From Clostridia bacterium (GTDB taxonomy: Bacteria > Bacillota > Clostridia > Christensenellales > Aristaeellaceae), in assembly GCA_900769075.1 (NCBI GenBank), contig CAAGFE010000013.1:20586-84585 (forward strand): a stretch of DNA of 64,000 nucleotides, given 5' to 3'. Position numbers and translations under genes: made by a program. The notes beneath the pieces are model-generated. The model worked only from the letters and a program-made list of their open reading frames with translations, made no database searches and was not told where the DNA came from. Of this stretch, positions 26,079 to 36,000 are shown one piece after another; positions within the stretch are counted from its first letter, which is position 1, and every line of letters starts with the position of its first letter.

Positions 26079-27611
26079 TTACTTGATGGCATTGACCAGC
26101 TCAACCACGGCGGCATGCACCGCTTCGGCCGTCTTCATGCTGATGTCGGCAGCGGCATCGGGATTGGCCTTCATCTCCTCAAAGGCCGCGTAAGCCTGCT
26201 GCTGCAGTTCAGCCAGCTTGGCTTCAATGTCGGCCTTCTGCCCGTCGGTGACATTGGCGTATTCGCACAGGTTGCTCAGCGCGTCGAAGGTCCAGTACAT
26301 GGAGTCGGCCCATTTGTCGGGCAGGACCTTGAAGCCCTCCACGGTGATGCGGTTGCCTTCCGCGTCCCGGATGCGGCCCGTGGTGGCGTAGTACAGGCCC
26401 TCCGCGGGCTGCTCCTGCACGAACTTGGCGGCGTCGGTGCCCACCTTGTAGGCGGCGTACACATCGGTGGTCAGCATGGGATAGTAGGGGACGAACACGC
26501 TCCAGCAGCCATCGTCCATGGCGACCCATTCCACCGTGTCGGTCTTGCTGTCCTCCGCGAAGGTCTGGAAGATGTGGATCTCCAGGTTGCCGGTGGAGCC
26601 GATGCCGGGGATGTCGTAATAGGCAACCACATCGGCCAGGGTGAACACGCGGTCAACGGCGCTGTTGGTATAGAAGGGAACGATGTTGCCCTCAGCGTCC
26701 ACGTTGGAGATGGCGTAATCGGCGGCGGTCACGTCCTCAGCAGCCTTGTCGAAAGCGGCGCTGAAGTGCTTCAGGGCGCTCAGATAGCGGCTGTTGGCCT
26801 TCTGGTCAGGCAGATAGGAAGCGATGTAGTCGATGGTGTTGGCTTCTTCGTCGCCCACATAGGTGCCGGCCTGCTTGGCCACGGCAATCAGGTTCGCGGA
26901 GGCGATGACGTTCTCGTCATCCAGGTCGATCAGGCCGATGGCGCTCTGGTTGGGCACCGCGAAGGCCACGCTTTCGCTCAGCTTCAGCGCGATGTACTGG
27001 GTGCCGGTGGTGTTCTCGACGTACCAGGTTTCGTTGTGATCCGCGATGAAGATGCCGGAGCCTGCCTGGGCGCCGACCGTGTCGTAAATGCTCAGCAGCA
27101 GGTCAACGGCCTCCTTGGCGGTGGCGCACTCGCTCAGCAGCACGGTGGGGATTTCAGCCTCTTCAATGCCGGTATCCTGGTTGAAGGGATCCACTTCCTT
27201 GATCGCCTTGCTGGCGCCGCCCAGGGTTTCGGTGGCAGAGACGGTCAGGCCCATCTCATTGGTGCCGCCCGCCTGATAGGGCGTATGGGCATGCTCGCCG
27301 CCGCAATCCGGGCAGACGCCGGAGAGGTTATCATCGGAGAAGGCGGTATAGCCGTAGCTGTCCCTGGTGAAGGTGTAGGTGAAGCCGTAGCAGCCGATGT
27401 ACACCTCGCCGGCCTGATGCTGACCGGCGGGCACAGCATAGAACACCTTGTTGTAGCTGTTGGAGATGTCCTCGGAGCGGGCAAACATCGTGGAGCCGTC
27501 CGCAGTCAGGTCAGCGCCGACATAGATCGCCGTGCAGGCGGAGGCGCTCACAGCACTCAAGCACAGGGCCAGCGCCACCGTCAGCGCCAGCAAGGTTTTC
27601 ATGTTCTTCAT
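26079..27611 (-). CDS. Secreted C69 family dipeptidase (Ntn-hydrolase fold)
   Basis: 510 residues. The signal peptide (KTLLALTVALALCLSAVSA) is cut so that Cys becomes the N-terminal nucleophile: SA-CTAIYVGADLTADGS then FARSEDISNSY, the PepD/C69 signature. Further family segments are TNEMGLTVSATET, IFIADHNETWYVENTTG and AVPNQSAIG. C69 enzymes cleave short dipeptides. It has its own strong promoter (27662-27690) but lies directly downstream of the M14/ATP-grasp operon with no terminator between them, so it may work on the same peptide outside the cell (inference). Confidence 0.92.
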   Translation of the reverse strand: MKNMKTLLALTVALALCLSAVSASACTAIYVGADLTADGSTMFARSEDISNSYNKVFYAVPAGQHQAGEVYIGCYGFTYTFTRDSYGYTAFSDDNLSGVCPDCGGEHAHTPYQAGGTNEMGLTVSATETLGGASKAIKEVDPFNQDTGIEEAEIPTVLLSECATAKEAVDLLLSIYDTVGAQAGSGIFIADHNETWYVENTTGTQYIALKLSESVAFAVPNQSAIGLIDLDDENVIASANLIAVAKQAGTYVGDEEANTIDYIASYLPDQKANSRYLSALKHFSAAFDKAAEDVTAADYAISNVDAEGNIVPFYTNSAVDRVFTLADVVAYYDIPGIGSTGNLEIHIFQTFAEDSKTDTVEWVAMDDGCWSVFVPYYPMLTTDVYAAYKVGTDAAKFVQEQPAEGLYYATTGRIRDAEGNRITVEGFKVLPDKWADSMYWTFDALSNLCEYANVTDGQKADIEAKLAELQQQAYAAFEEMKANPDAAADISMKTAEAVHAAVVELVNAIK

Positions 27612-27661
27612 CTTGGGTTCCCTTCCTTTCGGAATTTGTTGTGTTGATCGGAACATGCGGT

Positions 27662-27690
27662 ATTGTAATCCCGTTTTATGCAGTTGTCAA
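27662..27690 (-). promoter_or_regulatory. Strong promoter of the C69 peptidase gene
   Basis: Minus-strand consensus TTGACA and TACAAT separated by 17 bp, about 50 bp upstream of the ATG. The surrounding 27612-27760 stretch is AT-rich and holds no gene. Confidence 0.85.
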
Positions 27691-27813
27691 GTATATTTAT
27701 TCATGAATTTTGTATTTTCCCTGTGTTTTATGCATGCCGGCCGGATGAACGTTCCGCTGGGACGCTTACAGGCGCCGATGCGGGACGCATCCGTTCGCCA
27801 TCCTTCATGGGAA

Positions 27814-28746
27814 TCAGGTTGTTTCCCGGATCAGCTTGAGCGCAGCGGTATTCTCATAGACCATCGGTTCATCCCCGGCAAAGGCCACCGTCCCCTGCAC
27901 CGGGGCATGGAGCTCGGCACGGACGCAGCCCTCATACGGATCCATAATGCGGGCCAGGAGCATATCCTTCTCCACCCGCTGCCCGGGCTTGACCAGGCAT
28001 TGCAGAAAGCCGGAGCAGGTTGCGCGGACGCTGACAAAATCCGTCGAGCGGATGACCTCGGATCGGTATCCGCCATGGGCACGCCAGTTGATCAGCCCCC
28101 GACGGGCCATGAAATTCAGCACGGCATTCTCCGCCTCCAGGGCGCTTTCCTCGTCCACACGGGCGGTGTTGGTGGTGTAGAGGGAGAAGGCATGGGTGCC
28201 CCAGATCTGCCAGTTGTAGTTCAGGGTTGTCGTATCGAAGGGGCGGGGCTGATGCACCACCACATAGGGCAAGCCAAACTCGCAGGCCAGCGCGGTATCC
28301 TGATAGCCGGTGTCCATCATGCGCACATGGGGCACGAAGGCGCCCGGCATGTAAAAGGAGGCAAACTGGATGCCGTACTGCCAGCCCTTGAGTGCCTCAA
28401 ACACCCCCGCCGCGATCCGCTGTGTGGTTTCGCCCTGCGCGTAGCCCGGGAACATCCGGTTGATATCGGTATTGTCGGTACACCAGAAGCGCTTCCTGGT
28501 ATTGATGGAATAGGGGTTGGCACAAGGGATCACCATGATCCGCCTGCCGGCTGTCAGCCGGCCTTCCTCCTCCAGCTGTTTGAGCCTGGCCACCAGCCGG
28601 GAGCAGCAGTAGAGCTGCTGATTCTCGTTGCCGCGCATGCTGCCGACGATGCACAGCGCACGCTCGCCCTCGCCGAAGGTATAGCCGGTCACGCGGAAAT
28701 TGTCGCGGTAGATCGCCTTGATCTCCAGCAGCACTTCCTTCCTCAT
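27814..28746 (-). CDS. Degenerate M14 (succinylglutamate desuccinylase/aspartoacylase-like) protein
   Basis: 310 residues, a paralogue of the gene just upstream and aligned with it throughout. The zinc motif HGxE is replaced: the equivalent segment is VGSMRGNENQQL (His to Arg), and the second zinc His (DIHAS) is replaced by IQFASFYMPG. The conserved NPY and DINRMFPG segments remain, and the C-terminal barrel domain (FLQCLVKPGQRVEKDMLLARI) is kept. It is therefore probably a non-hydrolytic binding or regulatory partner. Start ATG overlaps the upstream stop (ATGA). Last gene of the ATP-grasp operon. Confidence 0.82.
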   Translation of the reverse strand: MRKEVLLEIKAIYRDNFRVTGYTFGEGERALCIVGSMRGNENQQLYCCSRLVARLKQLEEEGRLTAGRRIMVIPCANPYSINTRKRFWCTDNTDINRMFPGYAQGETTQRIAAGVFEALKGWQYGIQFASFYMPGAFVPHVRMMDTGYQDTALACEFGLPYVVVHQPRPFDTTTLNYNWQIWGTHAFSLYTTNTARVDEESALEAENAVLNFMARRGLINWRAHGGYRSEVIRSTDFVSVRATCSGFLQCLVKPGQRVEKDMLLARIMDPYEGCVRAELHAPVQGTVAFAGDEPMVYENTAALKLIRETT

Positions 28747-29711
28747 TGCGCCGCGCCTCCCATCCGGGCCGCAGCGTCCATGTGGCCCTTGAGGATGCGC
28801 GCCATCAGCGAGCCCTGATCCACCATGGGATATTCCCGCACGGTGAACAGCCAGCCCTCGCAGGGGGACACCACCCGCTCCAGCACAGTGCCCCGGAGCG
28901 GATCCACAATCAGGCCGATTTCGTCCCCCGGGGCCAGCAGCGCACCGTGATTGACCGTTTTGACAAACACGCCGGACACGGGGGCATTGAGGAATGCCAC
29001 CTCCTTCGGGTCGCTGGACACGATGGGCTCCCGCACCGGGCCAACCTCCCCCGTCCAGATGTCCAGCGCCTTCATCAGGCTGAAGATCCCCTCCGTCAGC
29101 TGTTCGCCATAGGCCCGGGTGATACGCATGCCGACGCCCATCTCCACCACCAGCGTATCCACGCCCCGGCTGTTCAGGCTGTAGGCAAGGGTGGATTCCA
29201 GCACCGTGGAGGCGCCGTGCACCCACACGAAGTCCACATTGGCCTTCCGGGCCAGGGGCACCAGCCGCTCCGCGCTGATCTCATTGATGCGAATCTGGGG
29301 GATCTCCGTCAGATAAATGTTGGACGCGTGGATATCCACCGTCAGATCGCTGCCGGAGATATCGCGGATGATCTGGGCGGCGATGTACTCATTCATGTCC
29401 CCATCGATGCTGCCGGGAAAAATGCGGTTCATGTCCAGATCGAAGGCAGGAATGCCCCGGGTGACGGAGTCGATGCCGAAGGGATTCATGGCAGGATAGA
29501 CGTCCACCGTGCCCCGCAGGCATTCCGGATGGGCGGCCATGCGCTGCTGCACCAGCCAGCAGACATACTGGCCCTCCAGCTCATCGCCGTGAATGCCCGT
29601 GACGATGCTGATGCGGCGTCCGTTGCCGCCATCGGCAGGCTGCACCCGGTTCTTGCGGATGCATAGCTGCTCGTCCACCGGCAGCCCCACCTGCGTGACC
29701 GTTTCAATCAT
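28743..29711 (-). CDS. M14 family zinc carboxypeptidase, succinylglutamate desuccinylase/aspartoacylase-like
   Basis: 322 residues. Zinc ligands are intact: VTGIHGDELEGQ (H and E, near residue 40), TVDIHASNIY (second His, near 130) and the catalytic glutamate in VVEMGVGM. NPFGIDSVTRG and DMNRIFPGS bind substrate in this family. A C-terminal barrel-sandwich domain (AFLNAPVSGVFVK..GDEIGLIVDP) is present. The enzyme would hydrolyse an amide or acyl-amino acid bond. It is coupled by ATGA overlaps to the transglutaminase gene upstream and to the degenerate paralogue downstream. Confidence 0.88.
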   Translation of the reverse strand: MIETVTQVGLPVDEQLCIRKNRVQPADGGNGRRISIVTGIHGDELEGQYVCWLVQQRMAAHPECLRGTVDVYPAMNPFGIDSVTRGIPAFDLDMNRIFPGSIDGDMNEYIAAQIIRDISGSDLTVDIHASNIYLTEIPQIRINEISAERLVPLARKANVDFVWVHGASTVLESTLAYSLNSRGVDTLVVEMGVGMRITRAYGEQLTEGIFSLMKALDIWTGEVGPVREPIVSSDPKEVAFLNAPVSGVFVKTVNHGALLAPGDEIGLIVDPLRGTVLERVVSPCEGWLFTVREYPMVDQGSLMARILKGHMDAAARMGGAAQ

Positions 29712-30520
29712 ACCCCATTGCACTCCATTCCTTCGCATTGTTCCGGCGCTTCCCATACGCAGACGGCGCTTTCGCTGTGCTGTGCTGCGCTGCCGAAAAA
29801 AACGCCCCGGTTGACGGGGCAATCCGCCGCGTCCCGGCCCACGGATACCCGCACGCATTCATCGGCGATGCGGGCGCTATTCGTGGGATCCAGCCCGACC
29901 CACCGGCCGTTTTGCAGCATCTCCACCCAGGCGTGGGTGGAGCCTTCGCCCAGCATGTACCCCACCGCATACCGGCAGGGCACGCCCCGCATCCGCAGCA
30001 GGGACAGCATGACATGGCTTTCATCCTGGCAGACGCCGCGCATGGACGCAGCGGCCTCTTCCGCTGTGGTGGAGGCATCCGTGCTGCCCGGCAGGTACAG
30101 GAAGCGCTCGCTGAGCAGCGTCATGATCCGCTCCCCCAGTTCCTCGTCCTTCACGTCCCGGGGGATGGATTGATCCAGGCGGCGAAGGGCGTCACCCGGC
30201 GCCGTCAGCGGCGTGAACATCCGGTACGGGCCCAGCTGCCACCTCGGCGCGGCGGGTTCCGCCTGTTCCAGGCCGGAGCGCACCACCCCCTCCGCCACTG
30301 CCTCAAAGGCCGAATGCAGCTGGGGGATGCACCCGAACTGCAGCAGCCCGCAGCCATCCGCCGCCCCGGTCAGGCTCGCGCCCGGCGTGACCCGCACAGC
30401 GGCTGCCAGCACCTGCTGCCCGGGCGCATCTCCCGGCAGGCACCGCAGGGTGAAGTGATGGCGCTGCACGGGGGCGGAAAATTCCAGCCGCAGCCGGAAG
30501 GAAAAGGCCAGTCTCCTCAT
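29708..30520 (-). CDS. Transglutaminase-like cysteine protease/amidase
   Basis: 270 residues: an N-terminal bacterial transglutaminase-like domain (beta-rich, FSFRLRLEFSAPVQRHHFTL) and the catalytic papain-like core with Cys in RGVCQDESHVML, His in GSTHAWVEML and Asp in WVGLDPTNSA. No signal peptide, so cytoplasmic. Genes of this type lie with ATP-grasp and alpha-E genes in many bacteria, where they are predicted to cut or rearrange peptides made by the ATP-grasp enzyme. It lies 11 bp after the alpha-E gene and overlaps the M14 gene by four bases. Confidence 0.88.
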   Translation of the reverse strand: MRRLAFSFRLRLEFSAPVQRHHFTLRCLPGDAPGQQVLAAAVRVTPGASLTGAADGCGLLQFGCIPQLHSAFEAVAEGVVRSGLEQAEPAAPRWQLGPYRMFTPLTAPGDALRRLDQSIPRDVKDEELGERIMTLLSERFLYLPGSTDASTTAEEAAASMRGVCQDESHVMLSLLRMRGVPCRYAVGYMLGEGSTHAWVEMLQNGRWVGLDPTNSARIADECVRVSVGRDAADCPVNRGVFFGSAAQHSESAVCVWEAPEQCEGMECNGV

Positions 30521-30531
30521 TGAGCACCTCG

Positions 30532-31200
30532 TCAGATTCTTACCAGGCCATCCACCAGCGGAACAATCCGGGCATAGGCCGGTTCGTCCCCTTCCGCCAG
30601 GGCCCTGAGGGCGTCCATGTCCTCCTGGGCGTACTGCAGGTTGGTTCGGCTGATGCGCACCGCCAGCCGCCGGACCTCCCGCAGGATATCCCGCTTGGGC
30701 CGCTGCAGCCGGGCATAGAGATCCAGCCGCTCCACGCGCTTGCCCACCTTGATGATGTTGCGCACATTCTCGTCCGGGATCAGATCATCCGTCAGTCCCC
30801 AGAAGGCCAGGATATCGTCGATCACCGTCTGCAGGCCGAACATGGGGCCCTGGCTGCCTCGCAGGCTGTTCATGGCGTAAATGGCCAGCTGAATATAGCT
30901 GACGCACTCGCTGCCGATCTCCTCCCGCAGCGTCATGGCGTTGTCATATGCCCGGGTCAGGTTGGACAAAACGGAATCGGGGTTCTCCGCGTCAAACAGG
31001 TAACGATCGACAAAATCGTCGCCGGATGGATAGATGTTGGGGATGTTCAGGGACGTGCAGAAGGCATCAATGCTCCGCAGGTCGCCCTCAATCAGCTGGT
31101 CGAAGCTCTCGCCGAAGAGCCGGATGGTCGTATAGACGCGCTCGCTGTACCGGCCCAGCCAGTAGAGTTTATCGGTGTTCATCAATGAGACAATACCCAT
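30532..31200 (-). CDS. Alpha-E (DUF403) domain protein
   Basis: 222 residues, all-helical, starting MGIVSLMNTDKLYWLGRYSE and containing RNIIKVGKRVERLDLYARL, the alpha-E signature. The family is found almost only next to the circularly permuted ATP-grasp enzyme and is thought to be its partner or a helper enzyme; its chemistry is not established. The gene overlaps the end of the ATP-grasp gene by 19 bp if it starts at 31200; a second ATG at 31182 sits in a TGATG overlap and is the alternative start. Confidence 0.9.
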   Translation of the reverse strand: MGIVSLMNTDKLYWLGRYSERVYTTIRLFGESFDQLIEGDLRSIDAFCTSLNIPNIYPSGDDFVDRYLFDAENPDSVLSNLTRAYDNAMTLREEIGSECVSYIQLAIYAMNSLRGSQGPMFGLQTVIDDILAFWGLTDDLIPDENVRNIIKVGKRVERLDLYARLQRPKRDILREVRRLAVRISRTNLQYAQEDMDALRALAEGDEPAYARIVPLVDGLVRI

Positions 31201-32504
31201 GTGTCCTTGAAGCCTCCTCCCTGTGAACTGTTAACGATGAAGGAATCCGGGTTGCGGGAGAAGCGGGTCAGGCCGCTCTTCCACACCATCGGCTCCTCCC
31301 CCATCAGCACGAAGGCGCGCAGATCCGCCTTGCGGGGCACGGGCACGCCGTCCTCCATGATGTCCAGGTCGCGGAAGTCGATGACCTCCTGGGCGATGAA
31401 GCGCCTCGGCTCCTGCTTCAGCAGGGCGATGAAATCCGCCTTCTGCTCCCTGGTCATCCTGCTGCCGAACACCACGCCGTAGCCGCCGGCCTCCGCCACA
31501 TCCTTGAGCACCAGCGAATCGAAGTGATCCAGCACATAGCGCATATCGTCCTCGTCATAGGGCAGATAGGTCGGCGCATTGCGCAGCAGCGGTTCCTCGC
31601 CCAGGTAGTACCGGATCATCCTGGGGACAAAATAGTAGATGCCCTTGTCATCGGCCACGCCGTTGCCGGGGGCGTTCATCAGCGCCACATTGCCCCTGCG
31701 GAACACCTCATACAGGTGGGGAATGCCGATCAGCGAATCCGGGCGGAAGCTCATGGGATCAAGATAATCATCGGAAATCCGGCGGTAGACAGTGCCGACG
31801 CGCTCGCGCCGACCATCGTAGCCGTTGAACCACAGACAGCCGTCCTCCACGGTCAGCTCGCTCCCCGTCACCAGGTGCGCGCCGGTTTTTTCCGCCAGGT
31901 AGGAATGCTCGAAATAGGCGGCATTGTAGCGCCCGGGGGTGAGGATGACAGTGCAGCCTCCGGTGTTCACATGGTCCATCGCCGTGCGCAGCAGGGTGGC
32001 GTAGTCCCGGTTCTCCGCCACGCCGTTTTGCTGGAAGGTGCGCGGGCTGGCCCGGCGGCAGATTTCCCGCGCAATCATCGGGTAGGACGCGCCGGAGGGC
32101 ACGCGCAGGTTATCCTCCAGGATGAACCAGCCGCCCTCCTTGGCCTGGACCAGGTCGATGCCGGAAATGTGGCACCAGATCCCCCTGGGCGGGCGGTTTC
32201 CCTCGCACTGGGCCAGGTAGCCCGGGCTGTTGAACACAAACTCCTCGGGCACCACCTTGTCGCGGATGATTTTCTTGTCGCCGTAGATATCGGCAATGAA
32301 GCAGTTCAGCGCCATCACGCGCTGCTTGAGGCCCTTTTCCAGGGAGGCAAATTCCTCCGCCGGGATGACCCGGGGAATGGCGTCAAACGGAAAAAGCTGC
32401 TCCTTGAAAACGCCCTGCTTGTACAGGCCGAATTTCACCCCGTATCGGGCGAGCAGCTCATTGATATCCGCTGTATGCTGAATCAGCTCTCTTGTATCCG
32501 GCAC
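31182..32504 (-). CDS. Circularly permuted ATP-grasp peptide ligase (DUF404/DUF407 type)
   Basis: 440 residues of the circularly permuted ATP-grasp type 2 family, predicted to form amide bonds between amino acids or a peptide and an acceptor using ATP. Motifs: FILEDNLRVPSGASYPMIA (ATP/metal site), ALMNAPGNGVADDKGIYYF, LVLKDVAEAGGYGVVFG and DLRAFVLMG with the terminal VNSSQGGGFKDTWVL. The start is GTG 32504 with GGAGG 7 nt upstream; an in-frame ATG at 32588 has no such site. First gene of a five-gene operon; promoter at 32676-32704. Confidence 0.9.
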   Translation of the reverse strand: MPDTRELIQHTADINELLARYGVKFGLYKQGVFKEQLFPFDAIPRVIPAEEFASLEKGLKQRVMALNCFIADIYGDKKIIRDKVVPEEFVFNSPGYLAQCEGNRPPRGIWCHISGIDLVQAKEGGWFILEDNLRVPSGASYPMIAREICRRASPRTFQQNGVAENRDYATLLRTAMDHVNTGGCTVILTPGRYNAAYFEHSYLAEKTGAHLVTGSELTVEDGCLWFNGYDGRRERVGTVYRRISDDYLDPMSFRPDSLIGIPHLYEVFRRGNVALMNAPGNGVADDKGIYYFVPRMIRYYLGEEPLLRNAPTYLPYDEDDMRYVLDHFDSLVLKDVAEAGGYGVVFGSRMTREQKADFIALLKQEPRRFIAQEVIDFRDLDIMEDGVPVPRKADLRAFVLMGEEPMVWKSGLTRFSRNPDSFIVNSSQGGGFKDTWVLSH

Positions 32505-33083
32505 GTTGATTCCTCCTTGGCAGATGATGTGCTGCCAGGCACGGCGGTGCCGGAGGCAGCAGAGAATGTACCCGCCGATGCTCAGCACACCGGCGCATTG
32601 TCTGCAGAACCATGACCGCAGCGCGGCCTGGGCACCCTTGCCTCTGGAAGGTGCAGTGGGTCAATGCTTGTGTTCATCATATCATGGAAAGGAGAAAAAT
32701 GCAAGAAAGTTTTCCAAATTTGTCAGTTTATTTTGTTTTTATCGTGTTTTTTGGTCTTGATTTGCACCTTTCGTTTTGTATCCTTCATATAGGTGATTGT
32801 CCGGAGCATTTAGCGCCATGCTTGGCATCGCCTTCGGGCGGCGCATGGGATTCCCGTCACAGGCGGGCAGAGATGCCATGTTTGCCGACAGGCTCCAACA
32901 GGAAACGATAAGTATTCATGTTTTCAGGCAGGATTTTTCGAAGAAAAAATGGAATGTATTCATCGGGGGCTTCTGCGGCACAGGAAAATTGCTGCGCCGG
33001 GAGGCTTTTTTCCGCAGGATGCAGTGCTGGTCAGGTGGCGGCGGCACTTCGGTCCTGACGCTGAGAATGAGGTTGGAAATCGC
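32505..33083. other. Divergent intergenic region between the ATP-grasp operon and the activase gene
   Basis: 579 bp. It holds the minus-strand promoter and GC-rich leader, an AT-rich core at 32690-32790, and on the plus side a GC-rich stretch with a small hairpin near 32830-32845 (GCCTTCGGGC). I see no convincing plus-strand promoter and no gene. A riboswitch in the 165-nt leader cannot be excluded by eye. Confidence 0.5.
32676..32704 (-). promoter_or_regulatory. Promoter of the ATP-grasp operon
   Basis: Minus-strand TTGCAT and TATGAT, 17-bp spacer, extended TGA before the -10. The transcript would begin near 32668 and carry a leader of about 165 nt before the GTG start. Confidence 0.8.
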
Positions 33084-36000
33084 ATGCCCATGAAGGTCTA
33101 CCGTGCCGGTGTTGACATCGGCTCCACCACCGTCAAACTGGTGATCCTGGATGACGCGGGTCAGGTTCTGTATGGCGAATACCGCCGCCATTGCGCCCAA
33201 ACCCAGGAAACCCTCGCACAAATGATGCGCGAGGCCCGCTCGCTGCTGGGCCCCTGCTTTCTGTGTATGACCATGACCGGCTCCGGTGCCATTTCCCTGA
33301 GCAAGTCCCTGGGAAGCGGCTTCGTGCAGGAGGTTGTGGCCGTGGCCGCCGCGCTCAGGATCGCCGCGCCCCAGACCGATGTTGCCATCGAGCTGGGCGG
33401 CGAGGACGCGAAGATCATCTACTTTGCCGGCTCCCTTGAGGAACGCATGAACGGCGTGTGCGCCGGCGGCACCGGATCCTTTATCGACCAGATGGCCGCC
33501 CTGCTGAAAACCGACGCCTCCGGCCTGAACGACCTGGCCCGGAATTACCAGGAGCTGTACCCCATCGCCGCCCGCTGCGGCGTGTTTGCCAAGTCGGATA
33601 TTCAGCCGCTGATCAACGAGGGCGCGTCCCGGGCGGATCTGGCGGCGTCCATCTTCCAGGCGGTGGTCAACCAGACCATCTCCGGCCTGGCCTGCGGCAA
33701 GCCGATCCGCGGGCATGTGGCCTTCCTGGGCGGCCCGCTGCACTTCCTGGATCAGCTGCGGGAGGCCTTTATCCGCACGCTGCATTTGACGGATGAAACC
33801 GCCATCGTCCCGGAGAACAGCCATCTGTTTGCCGCAACCGGCGCGGCCCTGGCCTCCGGCGATGCGGCCCCCATCGCCATCGACCAGCTGCTGGATCATC
33901 TCTCCCACGGCGTCATGATGACCTATGGGCTGAAGCGGCTTCCGCCCCTGTTCCGCGACCATGAGGAATATGAGGTGTTCCTGCGCCGCCACGATCAGGC
34001 CCGGGTGAAGCGCGGCAACCTGGCGACCTACGCCGGGGATTGCTTCCTGGGCATCGACGCAGGCTCCACCACCACCAAGCTGGCCCTCATCGGCACAGAG
34101 GGCGAGCTGCTCTATGCCTTCTATGCCGGCAATCAGGGCAACCCGGTGGAAACCGCCCGCCATGCCATGAAGGAGCTGTCCGACCGGATGCCGCCCACGG
34201 CCCGCATCGCCCGCTCCTGCTCCACCGGCTACGGCGAGAGCCTGCTCAAGTCCGCCTTCTGCCTGGATGAGGGCGAGGTGGAAACCATCGCCCACACCAC
34301 GGCCGCCGCCTTCTTCGACCCGCAGGTGGACTGCGTGCTGGACATCGGCGGGCAGGACATGAAATGCATCAAGCTCAAGGACGGCTCGGTGGACACCATT
34401 ATGCTCAACGAGGCCTGCTCCTCCGGGTGCGGCTCCTTCCTGGAGAACTTCGCCGCGTCCCTGGGTTACACCGCCGAGGGCTTCGCCGCCGAGGCCCTTT
34501 TCGCCAAGGCGCCGGTGGATCTGGGCACCCGCTGCACCGTTTTCATGAATTCCAACGTCAAGCAGGCCCAGAAGGAGGGCGCCTCCGTCCAGGACATCTC
34601 CGCCGGGCTGGCCTGCTCGGTCATCAAGAACGCCCTGTTCAAGGTCATCAAGCTGGCGGACGCTGCCGATCTGGGCCGCCATGTGGTGGTGCAGGGCGGC
34701 ACCTTCCACAACAAGGCCGTGCTGCGGGCCTTTGAGCAGCTGTCCGGCGTGGAAGCCGTCTGCCCGGACATCTCCGGCATCATGGGGGCCTTCGGCGCGG
34801 CGCTGATCGCCCGGGAGCGCTATGCCGGTCAGGCTTCCTCCACGCTGCCCATCCAGGACATTCTCGCCCTGACGTACACCACCCGTACGTCCCGCTGCCA
34901 GGGCTGCGCCAACCACTGCATGCTGACGGTGAACAACTTTGGCGGCGGACGGCGCCACATCACCGGCAACCGGTGCGAAAAGGGCCTGGGCGCAACGGCT
35001 TCCGCCGACAAGGGCCCCAATGTGGTGCAGCAAAAGCTGGACCGTCTCTTTGCCTACGAACCCCTGCCCGAGGACAAAGCGCCCCGCGGCGTAATCGGCA
35101 TTCCCCGGGTGCTGAACCTCTTCGAGAACTACCCCTTCTGGGCAACCCTGCTGACCAGGCTCGGCTTCCGGGTGGTGGTTTCTCCCCTGTCCAGCCGCGC
35201 CATCTATGAGCTGGGCATGGAGTCCATCCCCTCGGAGAGCGAATGCTACCCCGCCAAGCTGGCCCACGGCCATGTGCAGTGGCTGATCAGCCAGGGCGTG
35301 ACCACCATTCTCCACCCCTGCGTGTTCTATGAGCATCAGGAGGACGATCAGGCGCAGAATCACTACAACTGCCCGATGGTGGCGGCGACGCCAGAGAACC
35401 TGAACAACAACGTGGAGGACATCACCGGCGGCAGGGCGCGTCTGCTGAAGCCCTTTCTGGCCCTGACCAGCGAGAAGGTAGCCGCCGACCGGCTGGTGCG
35501 CTTCTTCCGGGAGGAGTGGAACATCCCCGAAAAGGAAAGCCGGGCCGCCGTCCATGCGGCGTGGGAGGAGCAGCTTGCCGCCAAGGCGGACGTGCGCCGC
35601 TATGGGCGCGAGGCCCTCGACTGGATGCAAGCAAACGGTCGCAGGGGCATCGTGCTGGCGGGCCGTCCCTACCACATTGACCCGGAAATCAACCATGGCA
35701 TCCCCGAGCTGGTGGCCTCCTACGGCCTGGCGGTGCTCACCGAGGACAGCATCCCCGAGGATTTCCCCTCCGAGCATCCCCTGCGCGTGACCGACCAGTG
35801 GGTGTACCATTCCCGGCTGTACCGGGCGGCGGAATTTGTCCGCACGAGGGAGGATCTGGAGCTGATTCAGCTCAACTCCTTCGGCTGCGGCCTGGACGCG
35901 GTGACCACCGACCAGGTCTGCGAGATTCTGGAAGGCTCGGGCAAGCTGTACACGGTGCTGAAGATCGACGAGGTGAACAGCCTGGGCGCGGCCCGCATCC

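Noticed and set aside
32505..32668. Riboswitch or coding leader before the ATP-grasp gene
   Set aside because: The leader is long and GC-rich, but no known aptamer pattern or credible leader peptide with a ribosome binding site was recognised.
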